Source: Rufibacter hautae (GTDB lineage: Bacteria; Bacteroidota; Bacteroidia; Cytophagales; Hymenobacteraceae). From it: 64,000 nucleotides of DNA. A program made the translations under genes and the position numbers. How positions within the stretch are numbered: the stretch's first letter is position 1; every line of letters begins with the position of its first letter. The DNA lies in assembly GCF_008271695.1 (NCBI RefSeq), contig NZ_VKKY01000002.1:1054001-1118000 (forward strand), given 5' to 3'. Below, one piece after another: positions 8,329 through 16,909 of the stretch. The notes under the pieces are model-generated. The model saw nothing but the letters and a program-made list of their open reading frames with translations, ran no database searches and was not told the origin of the DNA.

Positions 8329-9092
8329 TAGCCCTTGATTACAACCTGATTTTACTCATCTTCAGTTTCTTTGTCATTGCCACGCTGTATTCATCGGTGG
8401 GTTTTGGCGGCGGCTCCAGTTACCTGGCGCTGCTGGCGCTTCTGTTGCCTAATTTCCTGGAGATAAAATCAACAGCCTTGCTCTGCAACCTGGTGGTGGT
8501 TACCGGCAGCACGAACCTCTTCATAAAGCAAGGGCTATTTGACTTAAAAAAATTCTTGCCTTTGGCGTTGTGCAGCGTGCCTGCTGCTTTTCTGGGGGCC
8601 ACCTTCAGCCTTACGCAATCGGTTTTCTTTATCTGCCTGGGCGCGGTGCTGGCTTTCTCCGGGGCATTATTGATTTTGCAGTTCTTCACGCAACCGGTGG
8701 CCAAAGGAGTTGAATACGGCCAGCATTCCTGGCTTTTCAACCTGCTGTTAGGCGCCGGTTCAGGTTTCGTATCAGGACTAGTAGGCATTGGCGGCGGTAT
8801 CCTGCTTTCGCCGGTGCTGCACCTGCTTCGCTGGGCCGATGCCCGGACCATTGCTGCCCTTGCCTCCTTTTTCATCCTGGTGAACTCCGTAGCCGGAGTC
8901 CTGGGCCAGGTGGCAAGTGGTAACTTCAGGGTAGATGGCGACTTTCTGTGGCCCCTGCTTTTAGCCGTATTTTTAGGCGGACAACTGGGCACAAGGTTAA
9001 GTTTGCAGAAGATCAAGCCCCAGGCGGTGAAGGGACTTACCGGCGCCTTTGTCCTGTTCATCGGGTTAAAGCTGGTTTTCAGTTATATTTAG
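8325..9092 (+). CDS. TauE/SafE-family sulfite/anion exporter
   Basis: This 255-aa polytopic membrane protein has about eight hydrophobic segments. The paired glycine-rich motifs SVGFGGGSSYL near residue 25 and SGLVGIGGGILLSP near residue 147 are the two halves of the TauE/SafE repeat. Its start overlaps the moeB-like stop (ATGA at 8325-8328), and moeA follows after 16 nt, so it is embedded in the cofactor operon. Family members move sulfite, sulfoacetate or other small anions. Inference: it could handle sulfite made during sulfur transfer or by the molybdoenzyme, or an oxyanion of the pathway. Confidence 0.88.
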   Translation: MIALDYNLILLIFSFFVIATLYSSVGFGGGSSYLALLALLLPNFLEIKSTALLCNLVVVTGSTNLFIKQGLFDLKKFLPLALCSVPAAFLGATFSLTQSVFFICLGAVLAFSGALLILQFFTQPVAKGVEYGQHSWLFNLLLGAGSGFVSGLVGIGGGILLSPVLHLLRWADARTIAALASFFILVNSVAGVLGQVASGNFRVDGDFLWPLLLAVFLGGQLGTRLSLQKIKPQAVKGLTGAFVLFIGLKLVFSYI

Positions 9093-9108
9093 GGCTTGAC
9101 GTACCTCC

Positions 9109-10296
9109 ATGATATCTGTAGAAGAAGCCTTACAACTGGTGCTGCAGCACAAAGCCACGCTGATTATTGAAGAAGTAGACTTATGGCAATCTGTGGGCCG
9201 GGTTTTAGCCCAGGAGGTAGTTGCCGACCGCGACTTCCCTCCTTTTGACCGCGTCACGATGGACGGAATCGCTATCAATGCCCAAACTTTCGCCGTTGGC
9301 ACCAAGGCTTTCCCCATAGAGCAGATCCAGGCAGCCGGTGCCCCGCAGACTACCTTACAGAACCCAGATCATTGTATTGAGATCATGACCGGAGCCATGC
9401 TCCCGGCCAATACAGATGCGGTGGTACCCTATGAAGACTGCCTTCTGCAGGACCATACAGCCACGGTGCAAGCCCAACAAGTAGTTCAAGGACAGAACAT
9501 TCACCGCCAGGGTTCTGATAAAAAAGCGGGCGAAGTGCTGCTTTCCGGCGGGGTACAGATTACCCCTGCCATTGTGGGAACGCTTGCCTCGGTGGGATTG
9601 GCCAAAGTGAAAGTCTATGCAATGCCCAAGGTAGCCATCTGCTCTACCGGTGATGAGTTAGTGGAGATCCAAGAGACGCCGCTGCCGCACCAGATCAGGC
9701 GCTCCAACGCGTATATGCTGGCAGCCGCGTTACAGCAGGAGAACATTCAAGCCTCCCTGCACCATCTGCCCGATGTTCCTGAAACCATGAAGGCTAGCTT
9801 AGAGCAGATCATCGCAGAGCACGAGGTATTGCTCTTGTCCGGGGCCGTTTCTAAAGGCAAATTCGATTTTTTGCCGCAGGTTTTAGAGGCTCTGGGGTTT
9901 ACGGCTGTTTTCCATAGAATAGCCCAAAAACCCGGCAAGCCGATGCTGTTTGGTACGCTGCCCGTCAACAAGGTGGTGTTTGGGCTGCCCGGTAACCCGG
10001 TGTCCACGTTTGTGTGTTACCAGCTGTTTTTCAGGCCATGGCTGCGCGCTTCTCTGCACCTTACCCCAGTTACGGCTTTTGCCCAACTAGCCCTTCCTAT
10101 TTCTTTTAGGCCAGCCCTCACGTACCACTTACCGGTTAAGCTGCGCAACCACGAAGGCCTTTTACAAGCCACCCCCATTTCCAACACCGGTTCCGGGGAC
10201 CTGACAAGCATTCTGGAAGCCGATGGATTGTTAAGCTTGCCGCCGGAGCCACAGACTTTCCCAGCGGGAAGTGCCGTTCCACTTACGTTATTATAA
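9109..10296 (+). CDS. moeA: Molybdopterin molybdenumtransferase MoeA
   Basis: This 395-aa protein inserts molybdate into adenylated molybdopterin. It begins ISVEEALQLVL and carries RDFPPFDRVTMDGIA (the DG loop), IMTGAMLPANTDAVVPYED, CSTGDELVEI (the MoCF-biosynthesis domain), LLLSGAVSKGKFD and VFGLPGNPVSTFVC, all standard MoeA signatures in the standard order. The usual SGG-x-S motif reads SGAVSKGKFD. No mogA or moaB, the adenylyltransferase partner, is visible in the window. Confidence 0.95.
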   Translation: MISVEEALQLVLQHKATLIIEEVDLWQSVGRVLAQEVVADRDFPPFDRVTMDGIAINAQTFAVGTKAFPIEQIQAAGAPQTTLQNPDHCIEIMTGAMLPANTDAVVPYEDCLLQDHTATVQAQQVVQGQNIHRQGSDKKAGEVLLSGGVQITPAIVGTLASVGLAKVKVYAMPKVAICSTGDELVEIQETPLPHQIRRSNAYMLAAALQQENIQASLHHLPDVPETMKASLEQIIAEHEVLLLSGAVSKGKFDFLPQVLEALGFTAVFHRIAQKPGKPMLFGTLPVNKVVFGLPGNPVSTFVCYQLFFRPWLRASLHLTPVTAFAQLALPISFRPALTYHLPVKLRNHEGLLQATPISNTGSGDLTSILEADGLLSLPPEPQTFPAGSAVPLTLL

Positions 10297-10438
10297 CCTT
10301 TTCATCAGGCTGTACAAAGCCACTTCGCTTTCATGTATTTCAAGCCTGATTTTAGGAATAGAGGCTAAAACCGAAAGTGAATTTCTCTTACTTTCAGCCT
10401 AAACACGTACAAGGAAGCTGAAACCAAAAATGTAAATC

Positions 10439-10759
10439 ATGGAAAATAAAGCGTGGAACGCCGACCACTATAAGGAGTTGAATGGGTACTTCCGGGAAAA
10501 AATCCAGCATCAATTGACAACTGATCCGCATCTGCAGAAACAGGTGGCCGAAGGAAAGAGCCTGCAGTTATCTGAAATTGTGGAGAGTATGACGCTCAAC
10601 GACCAGGTTCTGTGGAAAGAGTTTCTGCACCTGGATCAAATCAAAATGCACCAAGACTTGCAGAATCACTTCGAGGGAAAAGGCGCTCCCCTGCATGACA
10701 AATCTGGGTTCTACCGCCAACCTCACCAAGGAGATAGCGACGAGCAGCCGCTTTGGTAA
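10439..10759 (+). CDS. Hypothetical protein, 106 aa
   Basis: A hydrophilic, probably helical protein with no signal peptide or membrane segment. I do not recognise the family. It has a clear ATG start, ordinary codon usage, and its own gap of about 140 bp on the upstream side, so it is likely a real gene. Small hairpins (TCAGG/CCTGA near 10770-10781 and CAGGC/GCCTG near 10789-10804) follow its stop before the convergent DUF4268 gene. Confidence 0.65.
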   Translation: MENKAWNADHYKELNGYFREKIQHQLTTDPHLQKQVAEGKSLQLSEIVESMTLNDQVLWKEFLHLDQIKMHQDLQNHFEGKGAPLHDKSGFYRQPHQGDSDEQPLW

Positions 10760-10833
10760 AGAAAGCTGTTCAGGCACCTGATGATTTACAGGCTTTTCTG
10801 CCTGGCTGATGAATGCTACTAAATATTGGGCCT

Positions 10834-11295
10834 CTACTTCAACGACTCAAAACTGTACTGGGCATCGCTCCAGAACTCATCCAGGGCAATGATGCGAGGT
10901 TTGAAAAAGGAGATGAGCGTGGGCCAGTCCTCGCGGTTGAAGACGTTCACGGGTCCAATCTCTTTGTAGATCCTGCTGATGGTCTCGCCGTATTCATTGG
11001 TGGTGTGCAGGTCCCACTCCCACTCCTCCCCCAAGGTTTCATGCAGGTAGGATTTCAGCTCCAGAAACTGCTCAAAGAAAAGCTCCTGGATTTCTGGATC
11101 TGGGTGCGTCATCTCAATCCCAATGGAAGCCGATTTGTTTTCAGCCCGCATTCTGAAGTACACGTGTTTGAGGCCAGTCTTGTAGTTGGACCAGTTGATT
11201 TTCAGCCCCTCTGCCGAGGGATGCGGCGCGATGTACTGGCCAAACGTGGTCCAAAAACTTTGTCTTAGTTGGGAGGCTTGTTCTCTGGTGTACAT
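10834..11295 (-). CDS. DUF4268 domain-containing protein
   Basis: This 153-aa protein begins MYTREQASQLRQSFWTTFG, the usual opening of stand-alone DUF4268 proteins, so the start is set at 11295 rather than the in-frame ATG at 11331. Aromatic- and acidic-rich motifs (KTGLKHVYFRM, GEEWEWDLHT) are typical. The fold is thought to be nuclease-like because the domain also occurs at the C terminus of restriction-related proteins. No clear catalytic motif can be named here, so the function is unknown. Confidence 0.8.
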   Translation of the reverse strand: MYTREQASQLRQSFWTTFGQYIAPHPSAEGLKINWSNYKTGLKHVYFRMRAENKSASIGIEMTHPDPEIQELFFEQFLELKSYLHETLGEEWEWDLHTTNEYGETISRIYKEIGPVNVFNREDWPTLISFFKPRIIALDEFWSDAQYSFESLK

Positions 11296-11727
11296 ATCTG
11301 GGTATTTCTTCTGTTGTAATGAAGGTGCCAAGCCGAAACAGAATAGGCAACGACACTACAAAGAGAACGTCAAAAATAAAACTCAGGATTAGATATAAGT
11401 ACCTACATGGATTAAATACAACCGCTACTTTGCTTAGTCCAAAAAGGCTTGATACAAAGGCAGTTCCCCCTCACAAAAGGGTCAGAAATACTTACTTTTA
11501 GGTATTTCAAGTGGTTTATGAAAAACGGTACTTTGCTTGCAGATGGGGCTTGTTAATCAAACTTCATCACAGGGTTTTATATTTTGTCTGAGAAGGGGGC
11601 ATCGGGGGACGCCCCCTTTTTATTTGCCCACACCCCAAGTTTCCTTCTCCCCGCACCTCACCTTCAAGCAAGTTCCGGCAGCAGGAAAGAAGAAAACTTT
11701 TTAAGGAATGGGCCTATTGCACCAGAC
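11296..11727. other. Intergenic region, no supported gene
   Basis: About 430 bp between two leftward genes. It contains AT-rich sequence that may hold the DUF4268 promoter, and a GC-rich hairpin at 11593-11618. Short frames here have no recognisable protein features. Confidence 0.5.
11593..11618. terminator. GC-rich hairpin with T tract
   Basis: AAGGGGGC at 11593-11600 pairs with GCCCCCTT at 11611-11618, followed on the + strand by more T. No + strand gene ends just before it. The flanking leftward aldo/keto reductase ends 110 nt to the right, and on that strand the hairpin lacks a clean U run, so its role is uncertain. Confidence 0.4.
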
Positions 11728-12714
11728 TTACCACTGCTGGTGCACCGTTGGTTTGATGTACCGGTCATAGATGGAGCGCACGCCTTCCATTTGCTCCTGG
11801 GATAAAGCCGGCAAAGCAGCCGCCGCGAGGTTGGAGGTCACCTGTTCGGGTCGGGAGGCACCCGGGATCACGGTACTTACTTCTGTGAACATTAACACCC
11901 AACGAAGCGCCCATGCCGCCAGGGGCTCCTCTCCCGGAAACAGTTCTTTCAGCTCTTCCACGGCCTCTAGGCCCAAATCGAAATCAACCCCCGAGAAAGT
12001 CTCGCCTTTGTCAAACGCCTCGCCGTGGCGGTTGAATGCGCGGTGGTCCTGGGCATTGAACGTGGTTTGGTGCGACATCTTTCCGGTAAGTAATCCGCTG
12101 GCCAATGGCACCCGCACGATGAGGCCTATGTTGTTTTCTTTCGCGGCTGGGAACAGTTGCTCGGTGGGTTTCAGGCGGAACATGTTGAAGATAACCTGCA
12201 CCGTGGTCACGTTGGGGAAACGCATGGCCATCAACGCCTCGTCCACCAACTCCACGCTCACGCCCAGGTTCCTGATTTTACCCTGCTCCTTGAGGCGGTC
12301 AAAGGTTTCGAAGATCTCGGGGCGGGTATACACCTGGGTGGGCGGACAATGCAGCTGAATCAAATCCAGGGTGTCTAGTTTCATGTTGCGGAGGCTGCCC
12401 TCCACGTAGTTCGTGATGGATTCTGGGGTGTAGCCCTCGCTTACGTGCGGTTGAATCTGGCGGCCGCATTTGGTGGCGATGAAAACTTCCTCAGAGCGGC
12501 TTTTTACTACCTTAGCCACGGCCGCCTCACTCAGGCCATCGCTGTACACATCAGCGGTGTCAATGAAATTCACGCCCGCATCAATGGCCGAGTGGATGAT
12601 GGCTTCGGCGGTTTGCTCGTTAAAGGGCTCTCCCCAACGGCCTCCTACCTGCCAGGTTCCCAAAGACACTTCTGATACGTTGAATCCGGTTTTCCCTAAT
12701 ACTCTATAGTTCAT
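11728..12714 (-). CDS. Aldo/keto reductase
   Basis: This 328-aa NAD(P)H-dependent carbonyl reductase has the AKR (alpha/beta)8 layout. The start is set at MNYRVLGKTGF, the typical opening; 48 further codons are open upstream but read through a palindrome copy and are not family-like. Catalytic tetrad residues are visible as FIDTADVYSDG (Asp, Tyr), FIATKCGR (Lys) and LIQLHCPP (His). The C-terminal region VSTVIPGASRPEQV binds the cofactor phosphate in the family. It is the downstream member of two tandem leftward reductases, 188 nt apart. The substrate is unknown. Confidence 0.9.
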   Translation of the reverse strand: MNYRVLGKTGFNVSEVSLGTWQVGGRWGEPFNEQTAEAIIHSAIDAGVNFIDTADVYSDGLSEAAVAKVVKSRSEEVFIATKCGRQIQPHVSEGYTPESITNYVEGSLRNMKLDTLDLIQLHCPPTQVYTRPEIFETFDRLKEQGKIRNLGVSVELVDEALMAMRFPNVTTVQVIFNMFRLKPTEQLFPAAKENNIGLIVRVPLASGLLTGKMSHQTTFNAQDHRAFNRHGEAFDKGETFSGVDFDLGLEAVEELKELFPGEEPLAAWALRWVLMFTEVSTVIPGASRPEQVTSNLAAAALPALSQEQMEGVRSIYDRYIKPTVHQQW

Positions 12715-12814
12715 GTGTTCTGTTTTATGGATGCAATAAAGGTATGTACTCCAGACGGACCTGAAAAGATTAGACCCACCTTTGGCTTTAGTAATGTCAC
12801 AAAACAACCAGATT

Positions 12815-12852
12815 GTTTTAGGGCTTATTCTACGAAAAGGCCCTAGAAACAG
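12815..12852. repeat. Dispersed palindrome copy 5
   Basis: GTTTTAGGGCTTATTC and GAAAAGGCCCTAGAAAC flank a short centre. It lies between the two tandem aldo/keto reductase genes. Confidence 0.75.
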
Positions 12853-12902
12853 AAACAATAAAGCCAGTCTCGTTTGATCTCTTTTTTTTGTTTGGAATTT
12901 GG

Positions 12903-13796
12903 TTACCGGTGCTGCTGGTATATTTCCGGGGGAACCTGGGTCTGCAGCGACTTTATGGTTTCAGGGGAAAGTTCAGGAACTCCAGCCGAAGCCAAAGCCT
13001 GGGTTAGCTGCGGCTCAGTTCTGATGCCTAACACCGCCGAGGTCACCGCCGGATGATTCAGGACATATTTCACCGAGGCCTCCATTGCCTGCTCCGCTCC
13101 TACAATGGCCTTCAGAGCCTCGGCAGCCTGCGTCACTTCCACGGTGGTATGGTTTAGGTACGGTTTAGGCGTTTTACCCAACAAAAGCCCTTGTGCCAAG
13201 CTGCCTCGGGCCAGAACCCCAATTTCGTGCTGATGCAAAAGGTCCAGCATCTGTTCTTCGGGCCGGCGGTCCAGCAGGCTGTACTGCATCATGACACTCA
13301 CCAGTTTGGAGCGCTTCACATACTCCCTGATCACATTTGGCCTAATAGACGAGATGCCGTAGTACCTGATCTTGCCTTGTTCTTTCAGGAGTTCAAAGGC
13401 TTCGATGGTTTCCTCCATCGGGTCATCAATGGTGCCGCCGTGCAGTTGGTACAAATCAATGTAATCGGTCTGGAGACGCCGCAGGCTTTGTTCTACCGCC
13501 TCCAGAATGTACGCCTTGGTAGGGTTCCAATCCCAACCGCTCCCATCGGGACGCCACTGGTTTCCTACCTTGGTGGCAATCAGTACCTGGTCACGCTGTC
13601 CTTTGAAGGCCTTGCCGACCATTTCTTCATTGTGGCCTTTTTCATACAAGTCCGCAGTGTCAAAGAAGTTGATTCCATTTTCTCGCGCCAGGTGCAGAAG
13701 ACGGAGATTCTCTTCTTCAGGTCCAGTCAAAGACATACACCCAAAACTCACTTCGCTTACTTGTAACTCTGAGGTGCCTAGTGCTTTATAGTTCAT
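12903..13796 (-). CDS. Aldo/keto reductase
   Basis: This 297-aa aldo/keto reductase starts MNYKALGTSELQVSEVSFG. The longer open frame upstream runs through intergenic repeat sequence and is rejected. Catalytic residues are in FFDTADLYEKG (Asp, Tyr), VLIATKVGNQW (Lys) and DLYQLHGG (His). The C terminus HPAVTSAVLGIRTEPQL is the usual cofactor-binding end. It resembles the YajO/perakine-reductase type AKRs in layout. Its tandem neighbour at 11728 is clearly diverged, so this is an old duplication or two independent family members. Confidence 0.9.
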   Translation of the reverse strand: MNYKALGTSELQVSEVSFGCMSLTGPEEENLRLLHLARENGINFFDTADLYEKGHNEEMVGKAFKGQRDQVLIATKVGNQWRPDGSGWDWNPTKAYILEAVEQSLRRLQTDYIDLYQLHGGTIDDPMEETIEAFELLKEQGKIRYYGISSIRPNVIREYVKRSKLVSVMMQYSLLDRRPEEQMLDLLHQHEIGVLARGSLAQGLLLGKTPKPYLNHTTVEVTQAAEALKAIVGAEQAMEASVKYVLNHPAVTSAVLGIRTEPQLTQALASAGVPELSPETIKSLQTQVPPEIYQQHR

Positions 13797-14092
13797 AGGT
13801 TCGTATTCTTCTAATAATGGGGCAAAACCCCTCAACCCAAAGTTAACAGGAATCATGTAGTAGGGCTGATTTCTTAAAAGTAACCCTAAAATGCTGCTAC
13901 TAGGAAAATACATTAGGAACGAAGGGTCTTCTAAGAAGATGTAGTCATTTAGCTAAATGATCCTAAGTTTACTTTTTGATTGGTTCTTTCAATTCTTTAT
14001 GATTTATACCTAGTTTGCTAAATGTAAATTTCTCCTCACTTTAAGACTCACTAGTTTTTCAATCCGCTTAATTGTAGGTTTTAAAATCAAAA
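13797..14092. other. Divergent intergenic region
   Basis: 296 AT-rich bp between a leftward and a rightward gene, so it must carry promoters for both. Apart from palindrome copy 6, no convincing motif is seen. Confidence 0.45.
13859..13892. repeat. Dispersed palindrome copy 6
   Basis: AGTAGGGCTGATTTC followed by TTAAAAGTAACCCTAAAAT. It sits about 60 nt upstream of the aldo/keto reductase start. Confidence 0.65.
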
Positions 14093-14455
14093 ATGAAAAC
14101 TTGGATTCAAATAGAAGCTGAACAGAAAGAAATCTGCAAAAAGCTTGACTTGACATGGACACCGGTAGATGAACGCTTGATGATTGCCATCAATAAATCT
14201 ATCTTTTCTAACGTTCAACCCATAAACGGACTAAGACATCCAAAGCAAGAATCAATCAGTGGATGGTATCTCTGGAGTGGCGGAGAAATACCTCAAGATG
14301 ATAACAACTTTTTTCAACCCATTCATCCGATACATTTAATAGAAAGAAGGGAAATTATCCTCAAATATTTAGGTTTGCCAGTTGGCTGGAGATTCCAAAT
14401 TGACGACAGGGGTTATGAGGATGTCTGGTTTGACGAGGAAATTATAATTGAATAA
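14093..14455 (+). CDS. Small acidic hypothetical protein, 120 aa
   Basis: A soluble protein rich in Trp, Glu and Ile. Notable motifs are SGWYLWSGGEIP in the middle and LPVGWRFQIDDRGYEDVWFD at the end. The composition, size and single-gene context resemble small immunity-type or unassigned cytosolic proteins, but I do not recognise the family with confidence. The gene is more AT-rich than its neighbours, as is the whole stretch 13.9-16.4 kb, which could mean acquired DNA. Confidence 0.6.
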   Translation: MKTWIQIEAEQKEICKKLDLTWTPVDERLMIAINKSIFSNVQPINGLRHPKQESISGWYLWSGGEIPQDDNNFFQPIHPIHLIERREIILKYLGLPVGWRFQIDDRGYEDVWFDEEIIIE

Positions 14456-14591
14456 AAGAAACTTTAACTAAATAAAAGCCTTCTGACAGTGTCGTGCAAT
14501 CCTCAATTTATGGCTCGTCATACCTAAAGCTATTCCGAAAGTGGTAATTAAAGATTTTTATAAAATATTCATCCATCCTATACTGTCTAAA

Positions 14592-15296
14592 ATGAAATTA
14601 AAAAGCCTTATACCCTTGGTATTGCTGGCCTGCTTTCAATTTTCCTGTTTACAGGAAGAAGAGGACAAAGATAGGTTTACAGTAGAAGGGTTTATTAAAG
14701 ATGATGTCAATCATCAGCCTGTCCCCGAGGTTGACATTCTGGTCATGGCCATGACGCCAGGAGGATTATTTGGTGGAAGTCAGGAAAGTGTAGGAACTGG
14801 AAAAACAGATGCCAGGGGATATTATAATATAAAGATAAAGGCTAATGAAGGGGCTGAACGATTAGATTTCCACGTCAATGGCGACTATTCATTTCAAGAG
14901 TATGCCTATATGACCCGTTCTCTTTACACGAAAGATCTAAATAGAAGCCGAAGTAACCACTATGACCTTCCAATAAGCCCAGCCACTCTTCTTAAGATCA
15001 AGTTCAAGAACACCCATCCTTACTCTGACGCTGTCCTATTCTACTTCGGTCACACCTCCACGGGCAATGGGGCACCTCTCCCTAAGGCGGAAACTGTGAA
15101 TTGCGGTACAGTTCTGATGACCGAGGCTGGCACCTATATTGGCAAAGATGTTTGCGGGGTACACACGAGCTGGACCCTTGCTGATAGAAATACTACCATT
15201 TACTGGACTGTACGTAAAAATGGGGTCTATACCCAAAAAAGTGAAAAGGTGTTGGCGCAGCGTGGGAAAGCCTATGAGTTCACTATAGAGTATTGA
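14592..15296 (+). CDS. Lipoprotein with carboxypeptidase-regulatory-like domain
   Basis: This 234-aa protein starts MKLKSLIPLVLLACFQFSC, a lipoprotein leader with two candidate lipidated cysteines (LLAC and QFSC), followed by an acidic LQEEEDKD linker. Residues ~30-95 (EGFIKDDVNHQPVPEVDILV and TDARGYYNIKI) match a CarboxypepD_reg-like beta-sandwich. The second half is beta-rich, with SDAVLFYFGHTS. A GTG at 14541 is in frame but would place 17 residues before the leader, so the ATG at 14592 is used. Likely surface or periplasmic; function unknown. Confidence 0.7.
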   Translation: MKLKSLIPLVLLACFQFSCLQEEEDKDRFTVEGFIKDDVNHQPVPEVDILVMAMTPGGLFGGSQESVGTGKTDARGYYNIKIKANEGAERLDFHVNGDYSFQEYAYMTRSLYTKDLNRSRSNHYDLPISPATLLKIKFKNTHPYSDAVLFYFGHTSTGNGAPLPKAETVNCGTVLMTEAGTYIGKDVCGVHTSWTLADRNTTIYWTVRKNGVYTQKSEKVLAQRGKAYEFTIEY

Positions 15297-15693
15297 GGAA
15301 AAGCCAATAGGACAAAGTCACCTAATTTGACCACCTCAACCTTGATGAAGCAGTTGAAAAGCCTAATTTGAATTAAAGACTGTATTTAAGATTCTCTTGT
15401 TTTAAAAGCTAAGCGCATGTTTTTTAAAAAAAATTTAAGTAGAATTTCAAGGTTCCCCAAAATTCCAACCATATTAAATATAATAAAGAGAAAAAATATC
15501 GCTAAAGCCATTTACTTTCACACAATAATTTAAATAATTTTACATTAAAACAAATATTGCTTTTATTCCTTTAGCTTTGTTTAAAAGAAATTAACAAACC
15601 TAAAAACTAACTTGACTTTTACATTTTAATATAGCGTTTATCTTAGTAGTTAATTGAATATCTAATTAAATTCTTAATCACTAAATATAAATA
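15297..15693. other. AT-rich intergenic region
   Basis: About 400 bp, very AT-rich, with no ORF. It contains the likely promoter of the gene at 15694. Confidence 0.5.
15612..15646 (+). promoter_or_regulatory. Possible promoter for the gene at 15694
   Basis: TTGAC at 15612-15616 and TATCTTAG at 15639-15646 loosely resemble the Bacteroidota -33 (TTTG) and -7 (TAnnTTTG) boxes, with a somewhat long spacer. It lies 48 nt before the ATG. Weak evidence. Confidence 0.25.
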
Positions 15694-16401
15694 ATGAAAA
15701 AGTTAACTTTTCTCATCTTTAGTATTTTCTACTACTCCATTATCGCGCAAGCCCAGACTACAGATACATTAAAGGCTGCCAACCCCAGATTCTACGTGGG
15801 TCTGGGACTAAACGGAAGATATTTTGAAGTAAGTTATAACCATCAGAATTACCTTCTAAAAAATTCAGGATACTTCCATGCCAAGCCTTACCTTCACTTT
15901 GGCTATAAATTAAATAAACGGATTAGGTTAGAAGCCGGGGTTGCGTATGTTAATGATAAAGATCATTATTACGTTACCTATGTGGAAGCACCTAAATCGT
16001 ACATTAATTACCATGATTACAACCAAACAAAAGGCTTTGTAATACCCCTAAAGATAACCCACGATTTTTTTCACGTCTTCAAAGGGAAGGTGGCTGTTTA
16101 TGGCACCGGCACCATCTTGCCTACCTACTCAAAAACCAGGGTTTGGAAGGTGGAAGAAAAAGCGGATGTATTCAATACCACCTTAGATATACAAGATTCT
16201 GCCCTCAGCACTTTCGCGTCTTTGGGAATCGGGGCAAGCGTTAGAATATGGAAAAAGTTTTCTGGGTACCATGAGGTGAACATATGGAACAGAAATCTTA
16301 CCTCTGGCAGAAACATGGATCCCTTTTCAAATGTAAGAAGCCAAATACCTCTAAGTCATTTAAGCTTTGGCATTGGGCTAAATTACGATTTGAATTTGTA
16401 G
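15694..16401 (+). CDS. Outer-membrane beta-barrel-like protein
   Basis: This 235-aa protein has a signal peptide (MKKLTFLIFSIFYYS, ending near AQAQT). The mature part has alternating hydrophobic/aromatic strands such as NPRFYVGLGLNGRYFEVSY and PYLHFGYKLNKRIRLEAGVAY, and ends LSFGIGLNYDLNL with the terminal aromatic/hydrophobic strand typical of barrel proteins inserted by BamA. It resembles the small porin-like families of Bacteroidota. No specific function can be assigned. Confidence 0.7.
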   Translation: MKKLTFLIFSIFYYSIIAQAQTTDTLKAANPRFYVGLGLNGRYFEVSYNHQNYLLKNSGYFHAKPYLHFGYKLNKRIRLEAGVAYVNDKDHYYVTYVEAPKSYINYHDYNQTKGFVIPLKITHDFFHVFKGKVAVYGTGTILPTYSKTRVWKVEEKADVFNTTLDIQDSALSTFASLGIGASVRIWKKFSGYHEVNIWNRNLTSGRNMDPFSNVRSQIPLSHLSFGIGLNYDLNL

Positions 16402-16491
16402 GGCAATCCTAGCTCACAATATCAGAGACGCAATGGGTAGCTTCTAACCGTAAAAGATTTTACAGTTTTACCTTACTTCATAGTTTTTGGT

Positions 16492-16821
16492 ATGCAAGAA
16501 AACTATTACACCCATGCGCTCTGGCATGTGAAAGAAGGAAAGGCAGAAGAATTTCTGGTGGCTTGGAAAAAGTTTGCCCATTCCTTATCTCAAGTGCCCA
16601 ATTCTCCATCGGTAAGAGGAACCTTGATACAGAGTATCACTGATCCGCTGGTGTTCTATTCCTTTGGCCCTTGGGAGACCTTGGAAGACATCCATACCAT
16701 GCGAAACAATGAAAAGGTGAAATTAGCCTTTACAGAAATAGTGGAACTTTGTCAAGATACCAAACCCGCTCATTATAAGACAGTGATGCAGTTAACTTTT
16801 CCTAGTTCAAGGAAGCAATAA
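16492..16821 (+). CDS. Antibiotic biosynthesis monooxygenase (ABM) family protein
   Basis: This 109-aa protein has the dimeric ferredoxin-like ABM layout: an opening strand YYTHALWHVKEGKAEEFLVAW, a helix, LIQSITDPLVFYSFGPWET, and a second helix. Members include quinol and heme monooxygenases and many proteins of unknown role. No heme or substrate residues can be singled out. It stands alone between a barrel protein and a convergent membrane protein. Confidence 0.75.
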   Translation: MQENYYTHALWHVKEGKAEEFLVAWKKFAHSLSQVPNSPSVRGTLIQSITDPLVFYSFGPWETLEDIHTMRNNEKVKLAFTEIVELCQDTKPAHYKTVMQLTFPSSRKQ

Positions 16822-16909
16822 CCTCAAACTTCTTTCAGCTGATTTCGCCTTTACATCTCCTACAGAAAATCAAACTTAGATTAACTGATTAGGTCTTTCT
16901 AATGAGTGG

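Noticed and set aside
12715-12858. N-terminal extension of the aldo/keto reductase
   Set aside because: The extension reads through a palindrome copy and lacks family similarity; the MNYRVLG start is typical.
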